NCBI RefSeq assembly: GCF_020858115.1
Contig: NZ_JACYMM010000009.1
Coordinates: 143,758-207,757 of the forward strand
Reading direction: 5' to 3'
DNA length: 64,000 nt
Source: Janthinobacterium sp. FW305-129
Lineage (GTDB): Bacteria; Pseudomonadota; Gammaproteobacteria; Burkholderiales; Burkholderiaceae_D
Within the stretch, counting starts at the first letter, position 1, and every line of letters starts with the position of its first letter. Of the stretch, positions 23,786 to 33,192 are shown piece after piece. Under the pieces are notes generated by a model. It did no database searches. It was not told the DNA's origin and saw only the letters and a list, made by a program, of their open reading frames with translations. The translations under genes and the position numbers were made by a program.

Positions 23786-26700
23786 ATGCTGGGCAGAATC
23801 TCGCGCATGATCGGAAAATTGACGGTGGGGCGCAAGCTGGCGCTGATCTATTTGCTCGACCTGTCCGCCGTGATCTTCATTTCCGGCATCCTCATCAACG
23901 AAAAATATCTCGCCATCGATTTCTCGCGCAAGGAGATGGCGGGCAATGACTACATCGCCGCCATCCGCGATGCACTGCTGCCGCCGGGCGCGCAGGCGGC
24001 AGCCGTGGAACAGGCCGAACGGCGCTTCGGCGCCGGCATGCACAGCGCGGAACTGAATACGCAATTTGCCGCCCTGCTGCGCCAGGCCGGCCGCCCTTCC
24101 GCTACGCCGGACGACGGCATCGCGCCCTCGCCCGCCTTTGTGGCCGGACGCGCACTGCTCACGCGGGTGGGCAACCAGTCGAACCTGATCCTCGACCCGG
24201 ACCTGGACAGCTATTACACGATGTCGCTGGTGATCCTGCGCTTTCGCGAGCTGCTGGAAGTGATCAACAGCTCGCGCGCCCTGGCCCTGCAGCTGGCGAC
24301 AGCCGAAGGCGCGCAGCGCCAGCGCCTGCAAACCCAGTTCCTGATCCTCGAAGGACGCATGGATGCCACCATGGGCGGCATCGGCAGCGACTACACGGAG
24401 GCATTCGCGGCCAGCACGCCGCTGCTGCGCCAGCACCTGGATGGCTCGCGCGCGGCCCTGCGGCACGCCGTGGCGCAGTTACGCGCCAGTACCCAGGCGC
24501 TGGCCGGCGCGCAAGCCAACCCCGCCGGCGCGCGGGAACTGCTGCACCGCGACGCGGTGGCCCTCGCCACACTGCGCCTGGCATGGCGCGATACGGGCAA
24601 CGAATTGCAGCGCCTGATCCAGCTGCGCGTGGACGGCTTTTTCACGCGCATGTGGCTGCACCTGGGCACGGCCGTGCTGCTGCTGGCGATGATACTGGGC
24701 CTGGTGTTTTTCGTCGCGCGCCAGATCGCCCTGCCCATCCGGCGCCTGGCGCGCGTGGCGCAGGAAGTGCGCGAAACGGGCGACCACAGCCTGCGCGCCG
24801 TCTGGGACAGCGAAGATGAAACGGGGCGTCTGGTGCGCGCCTTCAACACCATGCTGCAGCAGCTCGACTTCCAGCGCATGGCGCAGCAGGACCTGGTGGC
24901 GCGCGCCAGCGCGGCCGATGCGCAGCGCCAGCTGGTCGACGCCATTCCCATCCCGCTGATGGTTACCTCGATCCCGCACCACCAGGTGCTGCACGCGAAC
25001 CAGGCCGCGCACGCGTGGCAGGGCGGCCTGGAACTGGACCCGTGGGTGGGCGGCATGCATCCGCAAGCCCGTTCGCGCTTCTTCCAGCGCTTGAGCGACC
25101 TGGGCGCCGTCGACGAATTCGAGGTGTGCTGGAGCGGCGGCGGCACGCCCACCTGGGCCCTGATTTCCGCGCGCCTGATCGATTACCAGGGCCAGCGCGC
25201 CGTGCTGTCGACCTTCACGCCGATCAACAAGATGAAGCTGATGGAGTCGCGCCTGGAACTATGGGCCAAGGTCTTCGAGGCCTCCGCCGAAAGCCTGATC
25301 GTGATGGACGCCGGCATGCGCATCATCACCGTCAACCAGGCCTTCCGCCGCCATTCGCTGTACGACATGGTGGAGCTGATCGGCAAGCGCCCCGCCTTCC
25401 TGCTGGCGCCCGACAACCCGCCCGAGCAGCTCGACAGTCTGCGCCGGACGCTGGCGCGGCGCGGCTACTGGCAGGGCGAAATCTCGGTGCAGCGCAAGTC
25501 GATGGAAAGCTATCCGGCCTGGCTGGTGATGAACGCCGTGCGCGGCCTCGATGGCGTCACCACGCACTTCATCGCCAGTTCGCTCGACATCAGCGAACGC
25601 AAGGCCAGCGAGCGGCAGATCGAGCACATGGCCCACCACGACGCGCTCACGGGGCTGGCGAACCGGCACGTGTCGAAACTGCGCCTGGCGGCGGCCATCG
25701 CGCAGGCGCGCCGCAGCGGCGAAAAGGTGGGGGTGCTGTTCATCGACCTGGACCGCTTCAAGCACGTCAACGACGCGCTGGGCCACCATGTGGGCGACGC
25801 CCTGCTGCAATCGGTCTCAATGCGCCTGCTGCAGCTGGTGCGCGAAGGCGATACCGTCAGCCGGCTGGGCGGCGACGAATTCGTCGTCATCCTCAACGGC
25901 ATCGGCGACGCCGCATCCATCGCCGCCCTGCTCGACACGCGGCTGATACCGGCCATGCGCGAGCCGCACCAGGTGGCAGGCAGCGAGCTGTATGTCTCGT
26001 GCAGCGTGGGCGTGGCCATCTATCCGGACCACGGCGACGACATGGATACCCTGATGCGCCACGCCGATGCGGCCATGTACCAGGCCAAGAGCGGCGGGCG
26101 CGATCACGCGCGCATGTTCACGCCGCAGATGCAGGAGCAGCAGTTGCAGCAGCTGCACCTGGAGAGCGATCTGCGGCACGCCATCGAGCGGCAGGAACTG
26201 GTGCTGTACTACCAGCCGCGCATCGATGCTGGAAGCAGCCGCCTGAATGGCGTGGAAAGCCTGATCCGCTGGCAGCATCCGCAGCACGGCCTGATCGCGC
26301 CCGACAGCTTCATCCCCGCCGCCGAGGAATCGGGCCTGATCGTTCCCATCGGCGCGTGGGTCATCCGCGAAGCGTGCCGCCAGCAGGTGGCCTGGCGCGA
26401 GGCGGGCGCGGGCGACATCGCCGTGTCGATCAACCTGTCGGCCATCCAGCTGAAAAGCGGCACCCTGGCGGCCACCTTGCGCGAGGTGCTGCGCGAGTTT
26501 CCCGTCACGCCGGGACAGATCGAATTCGAACTGACCGAATCGATCCTGATGGACAACGTGGACGACACCATCGCCACCCTGCACGCCATCAAGGCGCTGG
26601 GTTTTGCGCTGTCGATCGACGATTTCGGCACCGGCTATTCGAGCCTGAACTACCTGTGCCGCTTCCCGCTCGACAAGCTGAAAATCGACATGAGCTTCGT

Positions 26701-26932
26701 GCAGGACATCCACGGTTCGCCGCAAAACCTGGCCGTGACGAAAACCATCATCGGCCTTGGCCATACCCTGGGCTTGACGGTCACCGCCGAGGGTGTGGAA
26801 AGCGCGGCCGATGCCGACGTGCTGCGCCACGCCGGCTGCGATGAATTGCAGGGCTACTTTTTTGCCCGCCCCATGCCGCAGGCGCACTTCATGGCCTGGC
26901 TGGCGCAAAGCGCCGCGCCCTGCGCCGCCTGA
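23786..26932 (+). CDS. Membrane GGDEF-EAL protein with HAMP and PAS domains
   Basis: A 1048-residue cyclic-di-GMP signalling protein. A first membrane helix (about 18-40, LALIYLLDLSAVIFISGILI) is followed by a large periplasmic sensor (about 43-285), a second helix (about 292-312) and a HAMP segment. Two PAS-like regions (about 375-610) precede GGDEF with intact RLGGDEFVVIL (near residue 694) and EAL with ESLIRWQHP (near 822), FELTESILMDN, DDFGTGYSSL and AEGVESAADADVL. Both catalytic motifs look competent, so either diguanylate cyclase or phosphodiesterase activity could dominate. The start has a GGTGGGG-rich ribosome site. It appears monocistronic; the signal is unknown. Confidence 0.93.
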   Translation: MLGRISRMIGKLTVGRKLALIYLLDLSAVIFISGILINEKYLAIDFSRKEMAGNDYIAAIRDALLPPGAQAAAVEQAERRFGAGMHSAELNTQFAALLRQAGRPSATPDDGIAPSPAFVAGRALLTRVGNQSNLILDPDLDSYYTMSLVILRFRELLEVINSSRALALQLATAEGAQRQRLQTQFLILEGRMDATMGGIGSDYTEAFAASTPLLRQHLDGSRAALRHAVAQLRASTQALAGAQANPAGARELLHRDAVALATLRLAWRDTGNELQRLIQLRVDGFFTRMWLHLGTAVLLLAMILGLVFFVARQIALPIRRLARVAQEVRETGDHSLRAVWDSEDETGRLVRAFNTMLQQLDFQRMAQQDLVARASAADAQRQLVDAIPIPLMVTSIPHHQVLHANQAAHAWQGGLELDPWVGGMHPQARSRFFQRLSDLGAVDEFEVCWSGGGTPTWALISARLIDYQGQRAVLSTFTPINKMKLMESRLELWAKVFEASAESLIVMDAGMRIITVNQAFRRHSLYDMVELIGKRPAFLLAPDNPPEQLDSLRRTLARRGYWQGEISVQRKSMESYPAWLVMNAVRGLDGVTTHFIASSLDISERKASERQIEHMAHHDALTGLANRHVSKLRLAAAIAQARRSGEKVGVLFIDLDRFKHVNDALGHHVGDALLQSVSMRLLQLVREGDTVSRLGGDEFVVILNGIGDAASIAALLDTRLIPAMREPHQVAGSELYVSCSVGVAIYPDHGDDMDTLMRHADAAMYQAKSGGRDHARMFTPQMQEQQLQQLHLESDLRHAIERQELVLYYQPRIDAGSSRLNGVESLIRWQHPQHGLIAPDSFIPAAEESGLIVPIGAWVIREACRQQVAWREAGAGDIAVSINLSAIQLKSGTLAATLREVLREFPVTPGQIEFELTESILMDNVDDTIATLHAIKALGFALSIDDFGTGYSSLNYLCRFPLDKLKIDMSFVQDIHGSPQNLAVTKTIIGLGHTLGLTVTAEGVESAADADVLRHAGCDELQGYFFARPMPQAHFMAWLAQSAAPCAA

Positions 26933-27159
26933 CGCCTCCTGTGGAGCGCCCGCAACGCGCATGCGCCGGATTCGACGACGCGCGGCGCGCCGCCAGGGCG
27001 CATGAATGCAGCAGGGATACCGGAATTGATATGGACATCGCAAAAGAAGTCATTTGTGGGGCAAAGTCATACCCCCTACCATGTTTCTTGAGCAAGTTTC
27101 AGCTCCGGCGGCAACTGCCGCAGCGTTCTCAACATAACTAAAATACAGGTGGAGACAAG

Positions 27160-29820
27160 ATGAAGCAATTGATGGCAACGGGCACCCGCACGTCCCGACA
27201 CAACACACGGCTGACCTTGAAGGCCACGGTGGCCGCGCTGGCCGGCGCAGGGCTGCTGAGCGGAGCTTCCGTCTGGGCGCAACAGGCGCCCGCCGCGGAA
27301 GCACCAGTGGAAGAAACGGCGCCGGCGGCAGCGCCCGCAGACAATGCCGGCATCGCCGTCGTTGCCGTCACGGGCGTGCGCCGCGCCGCACAAAGCGCGC
27401 AGACGATCAAGAAGAACAACGACCAGGTGGTCGATTCCATCGTCGCCGATGAAATCGGCAAATTCCCCGACAAGAACGTGGCCGAAATCCTCGGCCGCGT
27501 GACGGGCGTGCAGATCCGCCGCGAAGGCGGCGAAGCCGGTTCCGTCATCATCCGCGGCCTGCCCGGCGTGGTGACCCTGCTCAACGGCCGCGAAATGTTC
27601 ACCTCCGTGGGCCGCAGCCTGTACCTGGCCGACATCCCGACGGCCATGCTGCAGCGCGTGGACGTGTATAAATCGCAGGGCGCCGACATGGTCGAAGGCG
27701 GCACGGCCGGCGTGGTCGACGTGCGCACCAACCGCCCGTTCGATTTCAAGGGCTTTACCGCCTCAGGCAATGTGCGCGCGGAGCACCGCGACAAGTCCGG
27801 CTCGACGGATCCGAACGTCAGCGGCATGGTCTCGAACCGCTGGAAGACCCCATACGGCGAATTCGGCGCCCTGCTCGGCCTGTCCTACCAGCGCAGCAAA
27901 TATTACGACGAGACGATCTGGAACGCCGAACCCGTCAAGCGCCCCGAAGCGGGCAACATCACGGGCCCCGATTCCGTCGGCATGATCCCGACCGTGGGCG
28001 ACCGCAAGCGCTACGCGGCGAATGCCGCCTTCCAGTGGCGTCCGAACTCGCAGGTGGAAGTGTATGCGGAAGGCATGTCGACCCTGATCAAGCATGCGTT
28101 CGACAGCCAGTTCTTCGTCGGTTCGCTGCCCTGGGGGCAAAATCCCGACATCACCCTGATCCCCGGCACCAGCCAGGCGGCCACGGTGGGCAAGATCGAC
28201 GGCCCATGGTCGCCGTTCACGCTCGGTTCGACCCAGGCGCGGCGCGACCGCTCGATCGGCTCGCAAGGCGCCATCGGCGCGCGCTGGGATATCACGCCGC
28301 AGCTGCGCGCCACCACGGAACTGGCGCGCACGGTGAGCAACTTCGAGCGCGAATTCCCCATCCTCGACTTCCTCGCCCACCCGACCAGCATCATCGGCAG
28401 CACAAACGTGAACGGCGGCGCGCAGATCAGCTACCCCGGCTACAACATGCTGGACCCGAAGAATTACACGCTGCTCGGCTTCTACGATAACCACAGCCAC
28501 GACGAAGGCAGCTCCACCGATTGGCGCGGCGACGTCACCTACGACATGGACAGCACCGGCTTCTTCCGAGAATTTTCGGGCGGCGTGCGTCTGGCCAAGC
28601 GCAAGGCCGAATCGATACGCGAAAAAAATGGCCAGGGCGGGTTGTCTTCGACCATGTATGCGGACGCGATTCCCGGCCTGGCCTGCGCCTCGCACGAAAA
28701 CACGGGCAACTTCGGCCTGCAAAGCTGGCTCACGCCCTGCCGCGACTTCATGCTTAACAACACGGCCGTGCTGCGCCAGCTGTTTACGGGCAGCAGCGAA
28801 CGCAGTCCGGACGATCCGATGACCCACTACAAGGATGTGGAAAAAACCAATGCCGTCTACGGCAAGGCGCGCATCGGCTTTGACCTGGCGCAAGTACCGG
28901 TCGATGGCACCTTGGGCGTGCGCGTGGTGCAGACGAAGCAGGACTTGCAAGGCAATTCCTCGCAAAACGGCATCATCACGCCCGTGCGCGTGAAGACGTC
29001 GGATACGGACGTGCTGCCCAGCCTGACCCTGAAAGCCATGCTGCGCCAGGACCTGATCGCCCGCATGACCGCAGGCAAGGCCGTGCAGCGCCCCAACTTC
29101 GCCGACTTCAATCCCGGCGTAAGCCTGGGCCAGAGCCTGGAAATGGTGCGCCCGACGGGCGGCGGCGGCAATCCCGACCTGAAACCGGTGGAAGGCAAGA
29201 ACCTCGACCTGGCGCTGGAATGGTATTTCGCGCAGACGGGCTCCGTCACGGCCACCGTATTCCGCCACAACTTCAAGAATTACATCCTGTCCGGTTCGGC
29301 CAAGGAAACGTACAACGGCATCGAGTACGACATCACCCGTCCGCGCAACACCTCGAAGGGCCATCTGCAAGGCATGGAAATGGCCTACCAGCAGTTCTAC
29401 GACAAGCTGCCCGGCTGGCTTGGCGGCCTGGGCCTGCAGGCCAACGCCACCTACATGACGGGCGAACTGGAAGAACTCAATGGCAGCGCACACCCGTTCA
29501 CGGGCATGTCGAAGTGGTCGGCCAATATCGTCGGCCTGTACGAACAGGGACCGTGGTCGGCGCGCCTGGCCTACAGCTGGCGCGACAAGTACGTCGACGA
29601 CTACAACTATCGCGGCAAGGGCATCCACCTGACCGTGGCGCCGACGAAAACCCTGGACGCGTCCGTCTCGTACAAGCTCAACCCGCATACCACGGTGACG
29701 CTGGACGCGAACAACCTGCTCGACTCGACCTACCGCGACTACCACGACACGCCGGAGTATGTGCGCGATGTGCGGCGCTATGACAAGGTCGTGGGACTCT
29801 CCGTCCGCTGGAGCTACTAG
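27160..29820 (+). CDS. TonB-dependent outer-membrane receptor (Xanthomonas/Caulobacter type)
   Basis: An 886-residue receptor. A long N-terminal signal (MKQLMATGTRTSRHNTRLTL then a hydrophobic core ending SVWAQQ) leads to a plug domain with VVDSIVADEIGKFPDKNVAE, GVQIRREGGEAGSVIIRGL and LLNGREMFTSVG, characteristic of the TonB-dependent receptor group common in Caulobacter and Xanthomonas, often linked to carbohydrate uptake. The beta-barrel ends with the C-terminal aromatic signature LSVRWSY. GGAG stands six bases before the ATG. It is followed by a terminator, so is probably monocistronic. Its substrate is not evident: no sugar enzymes are adjacent. Confidence 0.92.
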   Translation: MKQLMATGTRTSRHNTRLTLKATVAALAGAGLLSGASVWAQQAPAAEAPVEETAPAAAPADNAGIAVVAVTGVRRAAQSAQTIKKNNDQVVDSIVADEIGKFPDKNVAEILGRVTGVQIRREGGEAGSVIIRGLPGVVTLLNGREMFTSVGRSLYLADIPTAMLQRVDVYKSQGADMVEGGTAGVVDVRTNRPFDFKGFTASGNVRAEHRDKSGSTDPNVSGMVSNRWKTPYGEFGALLGLSYQRSKYYDETIWNAEPVKRPEAGNITGPDSVGMIPTVGDRKRYAANAAFQWRPNSQVEVYAEGMSTLIKHAFDSQFFVGSLPWGQNPDITLIPGTSQAATVGKIDGPWSPFTLGSTQARRDRSIGSQGAIGARWDITPQLRATTELARTVSNFEREFPILDFLAHPTSIIGSTNVNGGAQISYPGYNMLDPKNYTLLGFYDNHSHDEGSSTDWRGDVTYDMDSTGFFREFSGGVRLAKRKAESIREKNGQGGLSSTMYADAIPGLACASHENTGNFGLQSWLTPCRDFMLNNTAVLRQLFTGSSERSPDDPMTHYKDVEKTNAVYGKARIGFDLAQVPVDGTLGVRVVQTKQDLQGNSSQNGIITPVRVKTSDTDVLPSLTLKAMLRQDLIARMTAGKAVQRPNFADFNPGVSLGQSLEMVRPTGGGGNPDLKPVEGKNLDLALEWYFAQTGSVTATVFRHNFKNYILSGSAKETYNGIEYDITRPRNTSKGHLQGMEMAYQQFYDKLPGWLGGLGLQANATYMTGELEELNGSAHPFTGMSKWSANIVGLYEQGPWSARLAYSWRDKYVDDYNYRGKGIHLTVAPTKTLDASVSYKLNPHTTVTLDANNLLDSTYRDYHDTPEYVRDVRRYDKVVGLSVRWSY

Positions 29821-29857
29821 CCCGTCCCCCACCCTTTCTTCCTTCGAGGGTTTTCAG

Positions 29858-29887
29858 CGCCAGCCGGCAACGGTTGGCGTTTTTTTT
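29858..29887 (+). terminator. Intrinsic terminator after the TonB-dependent receptor
   Basis: CGCCAGCC (29858-29865) pairs with GGTTGGCG (29872-29879), including one G-U, around GGCAAC, followed by eight T residues. Confidence 0.9.
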
Positions 29888-29991
29888 GCTCTATGGAATC
29901 TATCCGACAGTGGAATTGATCTGGCGCAAAGTGGTGGCGCCGGGGCGCTTTTATTCTGATAGCTTGACTAGCGAACCCGGCGGGGGACAGC

Positions 29992-30276
29992 ATGCGCAAT
30001 GCACGGCCCATCGATACACAGTTATTTCAACCCGACATCCCGGTGCGGCTCGACATGCGCACAGCGGCGCTGGTCGAACATGCGCTGGCCTTGCAGGAGA
30101 TGGCCGGCACGGGCGCCGCCGCCCTGTTTTTGCATTGCCACGACGTGCCGCTGCCCACCGCCTTGCGCGTACTGACGACGGGACCGCGCCGCAAACCGGC
30201 CGGGCCGCACCTGTTTGCCCGCCTGCGTCCGCGCACGGCCGCCCGGGCGCAAGGCACGCCGCTACCGACGCGCTGA
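29992..30276 (+). CDS. Small basic protein of unknown function
   Basis: A 94-residue open frame with a plausible ribosome site (GGGGGA six bases before the ATG). It begins MRNARPIDTQLFQPDIPVRL, is basic, and has an Ala/Leu-rich centre (ALVEHALALQEMAGTGAAAL). No domain is recognised. It sits 44 bp upstream of the RpiR regulator on the same strand. Coding status is supported by the ribosome site and position only; GC-rich DNA gives many chance frames. Confidence 0.5.
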   Translation: MRNARPIDTQLFQPDIPVRLDMRTAALVEHALALQEMAGTGAAALFLHCHDVPLPTALRVLTTGPRRKPAGPHLFARLRPRTAARAQGTPLPTR

Positions 30277-30320
30277 CGAATCCTGTACCATCGCCGCAAC
30301 CCATTGAACGAGGCAAGGCG

Positions 30321-31217
30321 ATGCAGGCAGCGACACCCCCCGATAACTATGCGGCACTGATGGACCTGATCAAGGCGCGCCATGCGGAACTGAGCCCGCA
30401 ATTCCAGGCGGGCGCGCGCTACCTGGCCGACCATCCAGATGAGGTGGCCGTGTCCTCGATGCGCGGCATCGCCACGCGCGCCCAGGTGCAGTCGGCCGCC
30501 CTCGTGCGCCTGGCGCAGCAACTGGGCTTTGCCGGCTGGCCGGAACTGAAAGCCATTTTCGTGGAACGTCTGCGCGCGGGGCCAAGCGGCTACGCGGCAA
30601 AGGCGGGCGCTCTGGCAGGCAAAGAGGGGAAAGAGCGCGACCTGGTCACCGAAGTGTTCGCGGTGCAGCAGCGCAACCTGGCCGCCACGGAAAGCGCCAA
30701 CCACGCGGCCCTGGACGCGGCCGCCAGCCTGCTGCAGGCGGCGCCCCGCGTGCACGTGGCGGGCTTTCGCGCCGCCCACCCCATCGCCTACACCCTGCAC
30801 TACCTGTACCGGCTGCTGCGCCCCAGCGTGCAGCTGCTGAGCGGCCAGGGTGGCACCCTGGAAATGGACTTGCGCGCCCTGCAGGCCGGGGAGGCCGTCG
30901 TCGTCGTCAGCTTCGCCCCGTATTCGAGCGAAGCGCTGCTGGTGGCGCAAACGGCGCGCCAGGCCGGCTGCCAGGTGGTCGCCATCAGCGACAGCGCCAT
31001 CTCGCCGCTGGCCCTGCAAGCGGAGGCCAGCATCGTCATCGCCGTCGACAGCCCCTCGTTCTTCCCGTCCATCGTGGCCGGCATCGCGGCCGTAGAAAGC
31101 CTGGTGGAACTGCTGGTGGCGCGCGCGGGACACGATGCCGTACACGCCATCGGCGCGGCGGAAAACCAGCTGCGGGCGCTGGGCGCCTATGCAAAAACAT
31201 CAAATGATGTAAATTAA
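30321..31217 (+). CDS. MurR/RpiR-family transcriptional regulator
   Basis: A 298-residue regulator with an N-terminal RpiR helix-turn-helix (about 15-90; RYLADHPDEVAVSSMRGIAT, VQSAALVRLAQQLGFAGWPE) and a SIS sugar-isomerase-like sensor domain (about 120-260; VHVAGFRAAHPIAYTLHYLY, VVVVSFAPYSSEALLVAQTA, VVAISDSAISPLA). The frame is open well upstream, but ATG at 30321 with AAGG nearby starts the conserved domain. Family members usually sense phosphosugars, though many Burkholderiales members regulate amino-compound genes. The aminotransferase 82 bp downstream is its probable target. Confidence 0.9.
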   Translation: MQAATPPDNYAALMDLIKARHAELSPQFQAGARYLADHPDEVAVSSMRGIATRAQVQSAALVRLAQQLGFAGWPELKAIFVERLRAGPSGYAAKAGALAGKEGKERDLVTEVFAVQQRNLAATESANHAALDAAASLLQAAPRVHVAGFRAAHPIAYTLHYLYRLLRPSVQLLSGQGGTLEMDLRALQAGEAVVVVSFAPYSSEALLVAQTARQAGCQVVAISDSAISPLALQAEASIVIAVDSPSFFPSIVAGIAAVESLVELLVARAGHDAVHAIGAAENQLRALGAYAKTSNDVN

Positions 31218-31299
31218 AAACAAATACATCAAACGTTGCAATGCGGCGCAGCGCATCCTATAATCGGCCATTCCCCCTTGCCGATAAGAAAGCGATGCC

Positions 31300-32622
31300 A
31301 TGAGCCATGTCTTCCACCGCAGCCTGACCGCCAACTATCCTGTCGCGATGGGCGGCGACGGCCCTTACCTGATCGATGCGAACGGCAAGCGCTACCTGGA
31401 TGCCTGCGGCGGCGCCGCCGTCTCTTGCCTCGGCCATTCGGATACGGCCGTGATTTCCGCCGTGCAGCGGCAGATTGCCACGATGGCATACGCGCACAGT
31501 TCGTTTTTCACCAGCGAGCCGATGGAGCAGTTAGCCGATTTCCTCGTCGCCCGCGCGCCAGCCGGCATCGACAGCGTGTATTTCGTCTCGGGCGGCTCGG
31601 AAGCGGTGGAAAGCGCGCTCAAGCTGGCGCGCCAGTATTTCGTCGAGCGGGGCCAGCCGCAGCGCCGCCACGTCATCGCGCGCCGCCAGAGCTATCACGG
31701 CAACACCCTGGGCGCGCTGGCCACGGGCGGCAACGCCTGGCGCCGCCAGCAGTTCGAGCCGCTGCTCATTGGCGTGACCCACGTGTCGCCCTGCTACGCG
31801 TGGCGCGAGCAGCAGGCGCATGAAACGGATGCCGACTACGTGGCGCGCCTGGGACAGGAACTGGAAGACCATATCGCCGAGCTGGGCGCGGAGAACGTCA
31901 TGGCCTTCATCGCCGAACCCGTCGTCGGCGCCACGGCCGGCGCCCTGCCCGCCGTCGCCGGCTATTTTGCGCGCATGCGCGCCATCTGCCAGCGCCACGG
32001 CATCCTGCTGATACTCGACGAAGTCATGTGCGGCATGGGGCGCACGGGCAGCCTGTTCGCCTGCGAGCAGGAAGGCGTCACGGCCGACCTGATCTGCATC
32101 GCCAAGGGCCTGGGCGCCGGCTACCAGCCCATCGGCGCCGTGATGGTATCCCAGGATATCCGCGAAACCATCCGCGCTGGCACGGGCTTCTTCCAGCACG
32201 GCCACACATATATCGGCCATGCCACCGCGTGCGCCGCCGCCCTGGCCGTGCAGCAGCAGATCGAGGAGCGCGATTTATTGGCCAACGTGCGCGCCATGGG
32301 CCGCTTGCTGCAGGAGCGGCTGCGCCAGCGCTTTGGCGAGCACCCGCACGTGGGCGACATCCGCGGCCGCGGCCTGTTCCTGGGCCTGGAACTGGTGCAG
32401 GACCGCGCCAGCAAGCAGCCGTTCGACCCGGCCCGCCGTCTGCACGCGCGCATCAAGGCGCAAGCCATGCAAAATGGGCTGATGTGCTACCCCATGGGCG
32501 GCACTATCAACGGCCTGCACGGCGACCACATCCTGCTGGCGCCGCCCTACATCATCGACGCCAGCCACGTCGAGGAAATCGTCGACAAGCTGGGCGCGTC
32601 CATCGACGCTTGCATCGGCTAA
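31300..32622 (+). CDS. Class III pyridoxal-phosphate aminotransferase
   Basis: A 440-residue aspartate-aminotransferase-superfamily class III enzyme (ornithine/omega-amino-acid/GABA aminotransferase type). Visible features: FVSGGSEAVESALKLARQYF for cofactor phosphate binding, RRQSYHGNTLGAL, the Asp of LILDEVMCGMGRTG, and the Schiff-base Lys in ICIAKGLGAGYQPIGAV; the C-terminal GGTINGLHGDHILLAPPYII is typical. Length is normal. It probably uses pyruvate or 2-oxoglutarate with an amine-bearing substrate; specificity cannot be told. Likely controlled by the RpiR regulator upstream. Its stop overlaps the convergent PAAR gene by four bases. Confidence 0.92.
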   Translation: MSHVFHRSLTANYPVAMGGDGPYLIDANGKRYLDACGGAAVSCLGHSDTAVISAVQRQIATMAYAHSSFFTSEPMEQLADFLVARAPAGIDSVYFVSGGSEAVESALKLARQYFVERGQPQRRHVIARRQSYHGNTLGALATGGNAWRRQQFEPLLIGVTHVSPCYAWREQQAHETDADYVARLGQELEDHIAELGAENVMAFIAEPVVGATAGALPAVAGYFARMRAICQRHGILLILDEVMCGMGRTGSLFACEQEGVTADLICIAKGLGAGYQPIGAVMVSQDIRETIRAGTGFFQHGHTYIGHATACAAALAVQQQIEERDLLANVRAMGRLLQERLRQRFGEHPHVGDIRGRGLFLGLELVQDRASKQPFDPARRLHARIKAQAMQNGLMCYPMGGTINGLHGDHILLAPPYIIDASHVEEIVDKLGASIDACIG

Positions 32623-32882
32623 GGCCGCCCGCTGCTGCCCACGGTGGACATCAGGCTGGCGCCGCAGCTGGTCTTGTGCCCATCAAACGCCACGGGCACG
32701 CCATCGATCAGCACCTGCGGATCGCCCTCGGCGATCACGCAGCGCACGTGGCCCTTGACCGGGCACACGCAAGGGTCGCCCTTGCGCGCCACGGCCACGC
32801 CCAGCACCGTGCTGTCCGGCGCCGCGCCCACCACCTTGCCGCCGTGGCTGGTGGGGTCGTTCAAGCGGATCACGCCACGCAT
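32619..32882 (-). CDS. PAAR-domain protein (type VI secretion spike tip)
   Basis: An 87-residue PAAR protein: MRGVIRLNDPTSHGGKV starts the fold, and the conserved Cys/His residues (DPCVCPVKGHVRC, AFDGHKTSCG) that hold zinc at the tip are present. Such proteins cap the VgrG spike of type VI secretion systems. ATG at 32882 has a perfect AGGAG five bases upstream; the frame extends upstream without family sequence. No VgrG or other type VI structural gene lies in the window, so it is an orphan PAAR, and it carries no toxin extension. It diverges from the kinase gene across an AT-rich region. Confidence 0.92.
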   Translation of the reverse strand: MRGVIRLNDPTSHGGKVVGAAPDSTVLGVAVARKGDPCVCPVKGHVRCVIAEGDPQVLIDGVPVAFDGHKTSCGASLMSTVGSSGRP

Positions 32883-33192
32883 AATGACTCCTATCCTTGT
32901 CCGGCACACAACGCGGCACCGGTCCATGCGGTGCCTCTCCCGTTGGCATTATCGGGTGCTACGAAACATTCGTCATTGCGTTCGCGCACATGGCCGGCAT
33001 GCCGGGCGCAAAAATAGCAATCGCCATCCGGCAGCAACTTTTGTTCACTCCTTGCCAATATTAATTGACTTATTCTAAACAATCGTTTTAAATCAGGATG
33101 TTACTCAAAATCAATCATCTTGGGCATTCAAACATCGCATTGACCCTCTCGATGCTTGACGTCCACGCTGATGCACTCTGAAGCCAAGGTAT
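32883..33192. other. AT-rich divergent intergenic region (PAAR/kinase)
   Basis: A 310-bp gene-free region. The left part is ordinary GC content; from about 33040 to 33110 it is strikingly AT-rich and holds the promoter candidate at 33065-33093. I found no palindromic operator or small coding frame in it. Confidence 0.5.
33065..33093 (+). promoter_or_regulatory. Candidate sigma-70 promoter of the kinase operon
   Basis: TTGACT (33065-33070), a 17-bp spacer, and TTAAAT (33088-33093), inside an AT-rich block. The spacing is optimal and the -35 matches five of six bases. Leader to ATG 33193 about 90 bases. Confidence 0.55.

Noticed and set aside
21037..23835. 932-codon open frame antisense to cphA
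   Set aside because: Same reason: a shadow of a highly conserved gene, with no recognisable motif or ribosome site.
27045..27075. Pho-box-like GTCAT pair upstream of the first TonB-dependent receptor
   Set aside because: The two GTCAT units are 17 bp apart, not 11, so they do not form a PhoB site.
29874..30320. N-terminal extension of the RpiR regulator
   Set aside because: The frame is open for about 150 codons upstream, but the sequence is low-complexity, runs through a terminator and lacks family similarity; ATG 30321 starts the conserved domain.
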